Shown: positions 27,112 to 36,410 of the stretch, in pieces
How the letters are laid out: each line of letters starts with the position of its first letter
Numbering within the stretch: position 1 is the first letter of the stretch
NCBI GenBank assembly: GCA_020186115.1
Contig: WSYJ01000137.1
Span: forward strand, 62,001-126,000
Length of the DNA stretch: 64,000 bases
DNA from: Histomonas meleagridis
Taxonomy: Eukaryota > Parabasalia > Tritrichomonadida > Dientamoebidae
Direction: 5' to 3'
Notes under the pieces: model-generated
Seen by the model: only the letters and a program-made list of their open reading frames with translations
Database searches by the model: none
Told to the model about the DNA's origin: nothing
Position numbers and translations under genes: made by a program

Positions 27112-27760
27112 ATGATTGCAATTAATCTTCAAATGGAACGTCAATTCAAGGATGAAAAAACAGACCAAAAACATGAGAGCAAACCAGAAATATTATTATT
27201 TATTGAACATTTGATTTTTAATCTGACCAAAGAAAATATTATTGAATATGCTTTTGCAAAAACAATTGTTTGTAAATATGATAATATTTATTCTATATCT
27301 TATAATTTAATTATTGATCAAATTTTCAATATCAAAGAATGATTGGGGACTTCATAAACAATTAATATAAATTGGATATAATCTGAATGAAATTGCGAAA
27401 ATAATTAAAAATGTTGAAATCGAAAAACTTCAAGAAATATCATCACTAAATGATTTTAATTTTGATCAAACAACTAATCATATCATTCATTTATGTGAAC
27501 AAAATCATTCAACATTTGAAGGTGCATATGAAGCTTCAATTAAATTTCATCGAAATGATATCTTTAAATATATTTATGAAAATAAATTAGAAGAATTTAA
27601 TAATTTTGAAGATTTAGGAGAAAACTGTAAGTTATATAATAATTATGAAATTTTCTCATATTTACAAAAAGAAGGAATGAAAATTAATAATTCTATTATT
27701 GATGTTGCAATTAATGGAAATATATTTCTTGATTTCTTTAAAAACTTCCTGACATATTGA
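27112..27760 (+). pseudogene. Deleted DUF3447/ankyrin-family gene
   Basis: The first part reads MIAINLQMERQF, then FIEHLIFNLTKENIIEYAF, ending at a stop near 27342. A second frame (from about 27370) reads LNEIAKIIKNVEIEKLQEIS, then NHIIHLCEQNHSTFEGAYEA, then FHRNDIFKYIYENKL. Both parts match the DUF3447 genes at 31.3 and 62.1 kb. Relative to those, about 50 residues (from the EPSLYERC to the TGKYA-AGGNEE segment) are missing and the frame is broken. No ankyrin array follows the stop at 27760. Confidence 0.65.
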
Positions 27761-28388
27761 TTTACTCATCTGGTCAACATAATATTGAACTCGTTGTATA
27801 TATTTTAACTCTGAGAGATCAAGCAAAAAATTATAATTTTTGTCATGAAACAATTCGAACAATTCGCAACAAACAGGGGACAAAATTTTATAAAGTAAAA
27901 GATATGCCACCATTGTATTAAAAACACAAAGCAACTAGACTAGATTATTGTAGTTATGTATTATAAATTGTACCACCCTAATAAGTAAACAATTCAAAAA
28001 AATTCTGTACCTTGCTTTTTTTTCAAATGAATGATCTAAGATTTCGTCACTTTTATGTGTATTTTCGATTGTATTACCGGTTGCTGTGGAAAAAATAATA
28101 TTTTTTAATCGATTAAAAATTATATTTCATGAGTTGATAAATTTTTTTGATTTGATATATAAATTATTGTATAGTTGATATAATGCTTATATATGAAATG
28201 AAAAAATAAGGAAAGAAATTGGTTTTTTTGATAATTGAAGTACCTTGGCAAAGGCCAAGTATCCGTTCAAAAAGTCAGTTTTCAATATTCACTTGAATAA
28301 AGCTTATTTTATTTTTATTCAAAATACGAGTGACATAAATTTTCATTGTTTCGGATTGGTATTCAATTTTGTTCAAATTTTTTCACAA
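27761..28388. other. Intergenic flank of the transposon
   Basis: AT-rich. A small perfect inverted repeat CTTGGC-AAAG-GCCAAG lies at about 28244-28260. No gene is supported. Confidence 0.35.
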
Positions 28389-28430
28389 CAAAAAATTAGA
28401 GGAATCGCATTTCAAGGGCATAACGGTCGT
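28389..28430 (+). repeat. Left end of the hAT element: direct repeat + terminal inverted repeat
   Basis: CAAAAAATTA (28389-28398) is followed by the 32-bp inverted repeat starting GAGGAATCG and ending CATAACGGTCGT. TGTCGTT occurs three times just inside (about 28535, 28588, 28686), as expected for subterminal transposase-binding repeats. Confidence 0.65.
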
Positions 28431-28707
28431 TTCCATTAAATTATTGTATAGTTTATGCTTTCGAATTCTTTATTTATTCCGATAAGTGACTCTTTACGCC
28501 AGATGAAATTAAATTAATAAAAATTAATAAAATAAGTGTCGTTTTGTATCATATAAAATTAAATTAAAAAAATTAAATGCAATGATTGTCGTTTAGTTTT
28601 GAATTTCGTTCTGACGATTTCTGACTGTCAAAACAGTCGTCTGGCGGTTTTGATGAATTTTAAAATCAGTCAGACGAAACGGTTTTGTCGTTGCACGTTA
28701 TAATAAA

Positions 28708-29094
28708 ATGCAAAGTAAATCAACTTATAAACTCATTATACCATCAAAATTCCAAGCAAAATTAGCAATTACAAGAGTCGAAGAGGACAACAATTTTTTA
28801 ACTGAAGCAGAAATTCAAGCAATTATCAATTTTACATATTATTTAAATCATGAAAAAATCAAAGAACACGAATTACCATCAATTTTCAATATTCAGTCTC
28901 TAATAAACAGAGTTATAGAAGTAATTGTCGAACATGGGGATGAATTATTATTTAAATATAGAAAAATAATTGCAAAATTTATTCTCTCTTTGCAATTATG
29001 GTCAATTGATTCAGAAATAGATAAAATAACTGATAATCCTATTCTTAATATTATTTTAATAACTTATCGAATTGAAATGGGCATCATTGATTAA
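28708..29094 (+). CDS. 128-residue ORF inside the transposon
   Basis: ATG 28708 is preceded by AAACGGTT (28677-28684). The protein (MQSKSTYKLIIPSKFQAKL..., ending EMGIID) is mostly helical with no recognised domain, signal or membrane segment. After the TAA stop the same frame continues EESDEESEKSEEM and then stops. An acidic tail therefore seems to have been cut off by one recent nonsense change, or marks a read-through extension. It lies between the terminal inverted repeats, so it is either a second transposon gene or a captured gene. Confidence 0.45.
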   Translation: MQSKSTYKLIIPSKFQAKLAITRVEEDNNFLTEAEIQAIINFTYYLNHEKIKEHELPSIFNIQSLINRVIEVIVEHGDELLFKYRKIIAKFILSLQLWSIDSEIDKITDNPILNIILITYRIEMGIID

Positions 29095-29192
29095 GAAGAA
29101 AGTGATGAAGAAAGTGAAAAAAGTGAAGAAATGTAAAAATTAATTGAACTCAATAAAAATTTAATAATTTAAGTTTATTTATTTTCATCATT

Positions 29193-31016
29193 TTAAATAT
29201 TATATACTTGTTCTGTTATTTCTGGATTTAAAGCAATGAGAACTTGATCCTCAAATACATCATCACACATATGCGCTTATCTTAAACTTTGAATCCTTTT
29301 GCTACAAGGAAATTGTCTATCTGTAGAAGCACTAGAAGGAAAAATCGACATAATTTTATTTGCAATTTCTGCTAGTTTTGGAAGTTAGAGGGATTTTTTT
29401 GTTCCAAAATTGATTTGGCATATATTCACCAATTATACATTGTGCTTTATACGCATTTATTTCCTCATGGATTGTAAGGTTCTCATTTTTTGTTTGTAGT
29501 TTTTCATCATCTTTAACTAATGACATCATATCGAATAATGCATCATCTTTTACATCATCTTTTCTTTCTTCTTTATTTTTATTTAAAGCGTCTATATCTA
29601 TTACTTCTAATGAATAATGAATATTAACTTTTTTGCTTTTTAGATTACTATTCGCTAATTGTAATATAGCTGATTTTTGTGTAATGTAAGACCATTTGCC
29701 ATTTTCATTTGCAAAAAAATTAAAAATTAATTCCATATCGTTATGATTAAGTAATACCTCATGATTTAATCCTGGATGAAGAAAGCATGCAACTTCCAAG
29801 AGAGGACTCCAACTATATTCAGTTTCAGTTAAAAACTTCATTAGAATATATATGCCAATTTTAAAAAGCCTCTAAATATGTTATACCTTTTTTACTTAGA
29901 TCAGAAAAACAAGAATAAATAGAGTAAAATGCTTGCAAAACATAACATATTGTTGTATAATTCTCACCTTCGAGTGCTCTTGTTGTTCTTTTTACAATTT
30001 GTACGATACTCATTATATTTTCAATATTATTCCAAATTTTCATTGGTATAACTTCTTGAAATTCAATTCGCATTAACTCAATTATTTCATTTTTAAGTTT
30101 TTGCATATGATTTAGCATTTTGAAAAGGCTGTGCCGTCTTACTTCATTATAACTAGAAATCCGAGTAATTTTTGATTCCTTTCTAATTAAAAATGATGCA
30201 AAAATTTCTGAATTTTTTAATTTTTTTTGTAAATTAACGAATTGGAGTTATCAAAGGATTAATTTCTTTGATAAAAAAGGTTAAAAGAGAATTAAAAGCG
30301 TGACATACACAATTTCCCCAAAGGATTAGAGGGCTTTTTTGCTGTAGTCTTAAGTCATTTAGTTATTGAATTCCTGATTTCATGATTTGTGCTCGATCTG
30401 TTACAATTAATAATACTTTATCACTAATATTATATCCTTCAATAATAGAATTTGTTATACCACAAATTTCATCTGATGCTAAGTGGTCTCTTCCATCACA
30501 AGCAATCACTTTATCAAGCGATACATGACTTATTGTCAAAAACTTCATTTCACCTTCCAATTGAGTATGACAAGAAACCCCAAGAAACCGACGTTTTGTT
30601 AAATCACACCATTCATCTATAGATAAAGTACAAAAATCGCATTGCGATAATATATTTTTTGATACCCCTCTAACTTTGTTTGCTATTCTACGTGATTTTA
30701 ATTGTAAGCTTTTTATGTTACACAACCCAGGAATCACTTGCAGGTTTTTATCTTCTATACATTTATATGTATATCCATTTAATAAAATAAATAGTTCAAT
30801 GCAATTATTTAATTTATTTTGCCAATTCCTACTGATGCCTGTGTTTTTTTCAAATATTTCATCGTTATAACTAATCGTATTGTAATGCATTTTAATATGA
30901 GAAATTGTTGTTCCGACTTTTTTCCATGTATGACATTTTGTGCAAAAAAAGAACTCGATATCTGGGCCAAAATCTAAAATTGCAATAAAACATTCTGAAT
31001 ACTTATTATGCTGCAT
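29193..31016 (-). pseudogene. Broken hAT transposase
   Basis: Piece one (31016-30363, 217 codons) has a Cys/His cluster (FFCTKCHTWKK with HIKMH), then CTLSIDEWCDLTKRRFLGVS, then IIEGYNISDKVLLIVTDRA. This is the hAT catalytic-core layout with the DEW and VTD acidic motifs. Frameshifts follow at 30120-30362. Pieces two and three (to 29356) are helical. In a further frame comes AEIANKIMSIFPSSASTDRQ and a C-terminal segment, the hATC dimerisation domain (SSA..ER.FS type), ending at 29193. Several frameshifts and stops make it inactive. Direction is opposite to the neighbouring ankyrin gene. Confidence 0.75.
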
Positions 31017-31161
31017 AAATCCTCATTGTAATTTAAGATTATCTGTGTCTAATATTAGAAATTCAGATAATTGATTTGTGATATCAATTTTGGAGGGAAT
31101 AATATTATTGGCGGGTTTTTCAATTTTCGGTGGGCTTTTACCACGGATGCGACCGTTTATG

Positions 31162-31203
31162 ACGACCGTTATGTCCTGGTAAAACGATCCCTCCAAAAAA
31201 CTA
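31162..31203 (-). repeat. Right end of the hAT element: terminal inverted repeat + direct repeat
   Basis: Inverted copy (31162-31193) of the left repeat, followed by CAAAAAACTA (31194-31203), which differs from the left direct repeat at one position. Confidence 0.65.
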
Positions 31204-31262
31204 CCCTTTGTCGATCAAAATACAAACAAAACCTATTTATTCAATTAATCAGTTTATTTCAA

Positions 31263-32426
31263 GTGGGGGGAAATCAAAGTCAATCGATTCTCAAATATAA
31301 CGAAAACCTTCAAATATTGCAAGCTATTGAGAGAATTATTTTCGATTTAAATGAGGAAAATATTGAACAATCAGTCGAATCTTCTTTTCAATACTTTTCT
31401 CAAGAATTTCCAATTTCATTTCTTCACATTATTAGCAGAATTATTTATTCATATTTTGTTTCCAAAGGATTTGAAAAATTATGCATCAAGTATTTACAAA
31501 AAGCAGAAATAAAATCAAATAATGCCTTAATTAATGTTGTTACTCAATTTTTATTATCAATTAATAACGAAGAATCAAATTATCTTCTTGAAAAAATGAT
31601 TGAAAGTAAATTAATAGAATCAAAAATTATTCAAAATAAAAATAATCCTTTTTATATACATTATGTTTCAGAAGAAGAATTCATAAAACTGCAATCTCAA
31701 AGGATTAAATTCAAAAATAAAAATAATTTCAAAGATCTTTCTGAAAATTTTGAACTTCATAAGAAATTAATTAAAGAAGGACATAATCCAAATGAAATAG
31801 CAAAAATAATTCGAAATGATGAAATAGAAAAACTTCAAGAAATATCATCACAAACAAATTTTGATTTTAATCAAAGAATTGAACCATCACTTTATGAAAG
31901 ATGTTCATTTATTAATAAATATGATGTTACATTAATTGATTATGCAGCTTTTTTTGGATCAGTTAAATGTTTTAAATATTTACTTATGAATGGAGCAAAT
32001 GTAATAAATACAGGTAAATATGCAATTGCAGGTGGAAATGAAGAAATCATTCATTTATGTGAACAAAATCATTCATCATTCGAAGATGATTATGAAACAG
32101 CAATTATGTTTCATCGAAATGATATCTTTAAATATATTTCTGAAAATAAAATTAATCCTGATGATAATTTAGAAGAATTAGGAAAAGAATGTATTTTACA
32201 TGATAATTTTGATCTTCTTTCATTTTTAAAAGAAGAAGGAATGAATATCAATAAGAATCATATCATCAATTCTATTAGTACAGGAAATATTTTTATTTTT
32301 TTATATTTCCTCGGAAATAATAATATTACTTTGAATTTTTTAGAGATTTCAGAGATTTCTATTAAGGAAGAATTTTTTGACTACCTTATTGATCATAAAT
32401 ATATTAATTTAAAGAGAAGTGTATGA
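31263..32426 (+). CDS. DUF3447-type N-terminal region of an ankyrin protein (start codon unclear)
   Basis: Homology with the copy at 62.1 kb begins near the GTG at 31263 (reading VGGNQSQSIL), aligned with a Met region there. No in-frame ATG exists before 31596, which would drop about 110 residues. The original ATG may have mutated, or the 5' end was lost with the transposon insertion. The frame is open for about 387 codons. It includes the helical N-terminal part (IERIIFDLNEENI...) and the DUF3447 module with SLYERCSFINKYDVTLIDYA, then NGANVINTGKYAIAGGNEEI, then LCEQNHSSFEDDYETA. It ends at a TGA (32424) 74 nt before the first ankyrin unit. DUF3447 is an ankyrin-like module expanded in trichomonads. 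Confidence 0.6.
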   Translation: MGGNQSQSILKYNENLQILQAIERIIFDLNEENIEQSVESSFQYFSQEFPISFLHIISRIIYSYFVSKGFEKLCIKYLQKAEIKSNNALINVVTQFLLSINNEESNYLLEKMIESKLIESKIIQNKNNPFYIHYVSEEEFIKLQSQRIKFKNKNNFKDLSENFELHKKLIKEGHNPNEIAKIIRNDEIEKLQEISSQTNFDFNQRIEPSLYERCSFINKYDVTLIDYAAFFGSVKCFKYLLMNGANVINTGKYAIAGGNEEIIHLCEQNHSSFEDDYETAIMFHRNDIFKYISENKINPDDNLEELGKECILHDNFDLLSFLKEEGMNINKNHIINSISTGNIFIFLYFLGNNNITLNFLEISEISIKEEFFDYLIDHKYINLKRSV

Positions 32427-32500
32427 AAATTTTATTGAAATTTTATTAAAACAATTTGATATTTTAAAATACAATTTAAATTTTTATTATAAAATTTAAT

Positions 32501-35010
32501 ACAGCACTTATTTTAGCATCTGAAAAAGGTCACACAGAAATTGTTAAAATACTTCTTAAACAAGAAGGAATTGATGTTAATGCAAAAGATATTCATTTGA
32601 ATAATTTGGAATATGTTTTAATAATTTAAAGCAGCACTTCATATGGCAGTTGGAAATAATAATATAGAAATAGTAAAATTACTTCTTGAACAAAAAGGAA
32701 TTGATATTAATGCAAAATATATTCATTTGAATAATTTGGAATATGTTTTAATAATTTGGAATATGTTTTAATAATTTTATATATGTTTTAATAATTTAAA
32801 ATATGTTTTAATAATTTTATATATGTTTTAATAATTTGGAAAATGTTTTAATAATTTGAAACAGCACTTCATATAGCAGTTAGAAATAATTATATAGAAA
32901 TAGTAAAATTACTTCTTGAACAAAAAGGAATTGATATTAATGCAAAATATATTCATTTGAATAATTTAGAATATGTTTTAATAATTTGGAATATGTTTTA
33001 ATAATTTTATATATGTTTTAATAATTTAAAATATGTTTTAATAATTTTATATATGTTTTAATAATTTAAAATATGTTTTAATAATTTGAAACAGCACTTC
33101 ATATGGCAGTTAGAAATAATAATATAGAAATAGTAAAATTACTTTTAGATAAAGAAGGAATTGATGTTAATGCAAAAAATATTCATATGAATAATTTGAA
33201 ATATGTTTTAATAATTTTATATATGTTTTAATAATTTTATATATGTTTTAATAATTTGGAATATGTTTTAATAATTTAAAATATGTTTTAATAATTTGAA
33301 ATATGTTTTAATAATTTGGAAAATGTTTTAATAATTTGAAACAGCACTTCATATGGCAGTTGGAGGTAATAATATAGAAATAGTAAAATTACTTTTAGAT
33401 AAAGAAGGAATTGATATTAATGCAAAAGATATTCATTCGAATAATTTGGAATATGTTTTAATAATTTAAAATATGTTTTAATAATTTGAAATATGTTTTA
33501 ATAATTTGAAATATGTTTTAATAATTTGGAAAATGTTTTAATAATTTGAAACAGCACTTCATATAGCAGTTAGAAATAATAATATAGAAATAGTAAAATT
33601 ACTTTTAGATAAAGAAGGAATTGATGTTAATGCAAAAAATATTCTTTTGAATAATTTTATATATGTTTTAATAATTTGAAACAGCACTTCATATAACAGT
33701 TAGAAATAATAATATAGAAATAGTAAAATTACTTCTTGAACAAAAAGGAATTGATATTAATGCAAAAAATATTCATTTGAATAATTTATAATATGTTTTA
33801 ATAATTTAAAATATGTTTTAATAATTTTATATATGTTTTAATAATTTAAAATATGTTTTAATAATTTGAAACAGCACTTCATATAACAGTTAGAAATAAT
33901 AATATAGAAATAGTAAAATTACTTTTAGATAAAGAAGGAATTGATGTTAATGCAAAAAATATTCATATGAATAATTTGAAATATGTTTTAATAATTTTAT
34001 ATATGTTTTAATAATTTAAAATATGTTTTAATAATTTGAAACAGCACTTCATATGGCAGTTGGAGATAATAATATAGAAATAGTAAAATTACTTCTTGAA
34101 CAAAAAGGAATTGATATTAATGCAAAAGATATTCATTTGAATAATTTGGAATATGTTTTAATAATTTAAAATATGTTTTAATAATTTTATATATGTTTTA
34201 ATAATTTGGAATATGTTTTAATAATTTTATATATGTTTTAATAATTTGGAAAATGTTTTAATAATTTGAAACAGCACTTCATATAGCAGTTAGAAATAAT
34301 TATATAGAAATAGTAAAATTACTTCTTGAACAAAAAGGAATTGATATTAATGCAAAAGATATTCATTTGAATAATTTGGAATATGTTTTAATAATTTAAA
34401 ATATGTTTTAATAATTTTATATATGTTTTAATAATTTGGAATATGTTTTAATAATTTTATATATGTTTTAATAATTTAAAATATGTTTTAATAATTTGAA
34501 ACAGCACTTCATATGGCAGTTAGAAATAATAATATAGAAATAGTAAAATTACTTTTAGATAAAGAAGGAATTGATGTTAATGCAAAAAATATTCATATGA
34601 ATAATTTGAAATATGTTTTAATAATTTTATATATGTTTTAATAATTTGGAATATGTTTTAATAATTTAAAATATGTTTTAATAATTTGAAATATGTTTTA
34701 ATAATTTGGAAAATGTTTTAATAATTTGAAACAGCACTTCATATAGCAGTTAGAAATAATAATATAGAAATAGTAAAATTACTTTTAGATAAAGAAGGAA
34801 TTGATGTTAATGCAAAAAATATTCTTTTGAATAATTTGGAATATGTTTTAATAATTTAAAATATGTTTTAATAATTTGAAATATGTTTTAATAATTTGGA
34901 ATATGTTTTAACAATATTTTACTGCAACTCAAATTGCACATCAAAAAGGTTACACAGAAATAGTAAATTTACTTAGTGAAAAAAATATAAAGCAAAAACG
35001 AAAATTTTGA
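32501..35010 (+). repeat. Thirteen ankyrin-repeat segments separated by 14+20k-nt spacers
   Basis: Ankyrin units start at 32501, 32631, 32861, 33091, 33341, 33551, 33681, 33871, 34041, 34271, 34501, 34731 and 34921. The first twelve are 96-nt open segments encoding the pattern TALHMAVGNNNIEIVKLLLE followed by QKGIDINAKDIH. The thirteenth (TATQIAHQKGYTEIVNLL...KRKF) ends at a normal TGA, 35010. Between them lie spacers of 34, 134, 134, 154, 114, 34, 94, 74, 134, 134, 134 and 94 nt. Each is a 14-nt head TTGAATAATTTGGA (with variants) plus k copies of a 20-bp unit, ATATGTTTTAATAATTTNNN. Each spacer contains in-frame TAA stops and most would shift the frame. All units are open. If spliced, the product is a multi-repeat ankyrin scaffold; conserved GT/AG ends are not obvious. 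Confidence 0.85.
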
Positions 35011-35162
35011 ATCAGATTCCTATTCTACATCAAATCATCATTTTCAATACGAAATGGAAATAAATCATATATTACTAATAATATTAAAATAAACTTTAAG
35101 ATCAAATGTTCACAAAAAAACACTAGAAACAAAAGTATCAAACAAAAATTGACACAAACAAT

Positions 35163-35187
35163 TGTATTTCCAGAGCATAACGGTCGC
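35163..35187 (+). repeat. Third copy of the hAT terminal repeat
   Basis: TTTCCAGAGCATAACGGTCG and the flanking bases match the transposon terminal repeat (same orientation as the left end). They lie about 150 bp after the ankyrin array stop. The outermost GAGGAATCG part is diverged. It may be a solo end of a second, deleted element. Confidence 0.55.
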
Positions 35188-35552
35188 GCCAAAAGTACTT
35201 CCAAAATGCTAGGAAAATAACCGCATTACAAAAGCTAATTAGAATCAGTGTAAAGAAAATGTGTTAATTTCAAGAAAAATAAAAGTGAAACGGTAGACTG
35301 AACTATATCCCCTTATTTTCCTGAAAAAATATGTATATGGAAGACGATAGATGTTTTATGGAAAAAATAATCGTTCGAAAAAATTTCAACATAATGTATT
35401 CAATAGAACCGTTTACATTAATATCTATCGTCGACCTGGGGCGGCCCCGAAAATTGGGAGTGCACCGTTAAGAAAATTTAGTGAAATAAAAACATCTCAT
35501 TACATCCTTGAAATTATTAAATAATTAAATGATATATATATATATATATATA

Positions 35553-35990
35553 TAGCATCATTATCAAGAATCTTTCTTGAGGTTATCATTAATGGTGTTA
35601 ATACATCACCATAAAAATAGTAGTAATTAATGAGATCTTTTTTTCTGCTCTATCCACACAATATTCAATTCTGAGATTTTTCAATAATGAAGGGACAACT
35701 ACCTTTTTTGTTTTTCTATTGGCTCATTCCTGTTAACCAATTTCATCGAAATTAAAAATCAATTTTGTCGGCAAATCGCTCACATACTTTTTTAAATTTG
35801 AAATATGTTTTAAACAAAACTCCTTGATAAATTATCTCATTCTTTTTTCTGTGGATAGGCTGTGGTCTTAACAATTTTATTTTGTCGTCTTTTAATAAAA
35901 TTATGATACAAAGATGGAGAAACAGTAATATTAATTTGTAAAAAATTTTTTACGAATATCTTTAATTGTGCATGGTTTGTGAAACAACTG
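35553..35990 (-). pseudogene. Relic of a DDE_1 (pogo/mariner-superfamily) transposase
   Basis: Minus-strand pieces in different frames read ITVSPSLYHNFIKRRQNKIV, then LIFNFDEIG, then KKVVVPSLLKNLRIEYCVDR, then AEKKISLITTI, then YGDVLTPLMITSRKILDND. The FNFDE, the VP...DR..K.ISLITTI and the GDVLTPL series follow the DDE_1/pogo catalytic domain. Several stops and frameshifts show it is long dead. It is not the hAT family of the neighbouring element. A TA microsatellite (about 35531-35554) adjoins the 3' end. Confidence 0.55.
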
Positions 35991-36394
35991 AGAGCGAAAT
36001 TATGTTAATTAACATTTAATATTTAATTCTGGAATAATAGGATATTGTAGATTTCAATTATTTTTGATTCAATTAAATATTCCTTTGTTGCAAACAGGAA
36101 TGCGACTAACAAAAATACAACTCATTATTTACATGATGATGTTGTCACAAAATAGTGGATTCCAATAATTGATTTAAAAATGATTCATTCACAAATTCAA
36201 AATAAAAGAAATGAGATGGTTTTGGAAGCCAATAAAATTTTTAGAATGAAGTTTGTATTGCATTCAATGAGATATAGGCTTTTTCATAAATTTCATGATT
36301 TTAAAAAATTTACCGTTTCAAGCATTATGTAATTATTATGTTAAAATTTTTTTCTTCTTGTTAGGTTAATTTTGGTGAAATTTTTCTTTCCTAC
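35991..36394. other. Intergenic upstream of CK2 alpha
   Basis: AT-rich. A short piece near 36255 (IAFNEI) faintly resembles BspA repeats but is too short to call. Confidence 0.3.
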
Positions 36395-36404
36395 AACGGT
36401 TAAC
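36395..36404 (+). promoter_or_regulatory. AACGGTTAAC element at the CK2 alpha start
   Basis: A strong Myb-type AACGGTTAAC, followed by TAACGATC, ends 7 bases before ATG 36411. It overlaps where the transcription start would be. Confidence 0.4.
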
Positions 36405-36410
36405 GATCAG

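Larger units (their letters stand above)
28399..31193. mobile_element. hAT-type DNA transposon, non-autonomous by decay
   Basis: This 2.8-kb element is bounded by 32-bp terminal inverted repeats (28399-28430 and 31162-31193, 26 of 32 positions identical, sharing CATAACGGTCGT). Immediately outside are 10-bp direct repeats, CAAAAAATTA and CAAAAAACTA, a likely target-site duplication with one change. hAT elements normally duplicate 8 bp, so the longer repeat is odd. Inside are the remains of a hAT transposase on the minus strand and a 128-codon plus-strand ORF. The right end lies about 70 bp from the first residues homologous to other ankyrin genes, so insertion may have removed or displaced that gene's promoter. 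Confidence 0.7.

Noticed and set aside
32597-34920. Canonical GT-AG introns with ACTAAC branch motif in the ankyrin spacers
   Set aside because: I could not find a consistent GTAYGT start or ACTAAC-ACACAG end; some second-array junctions even lack an AG. Splicing remains a hypothesis.
32501-35010. CRISPR-like array (regular repeats with spacers)
   Set aside because: The 96-nt units are ankyrin-coding and the spacers are minisatellite copies rather than unique sequences; the genome is eukaryotic.
35531-35554. TA microsatellite as a regulatory element
   Set aside because: Simple TA runs are common in this DNA (also near 7800 and 47010) and give no specific signal.
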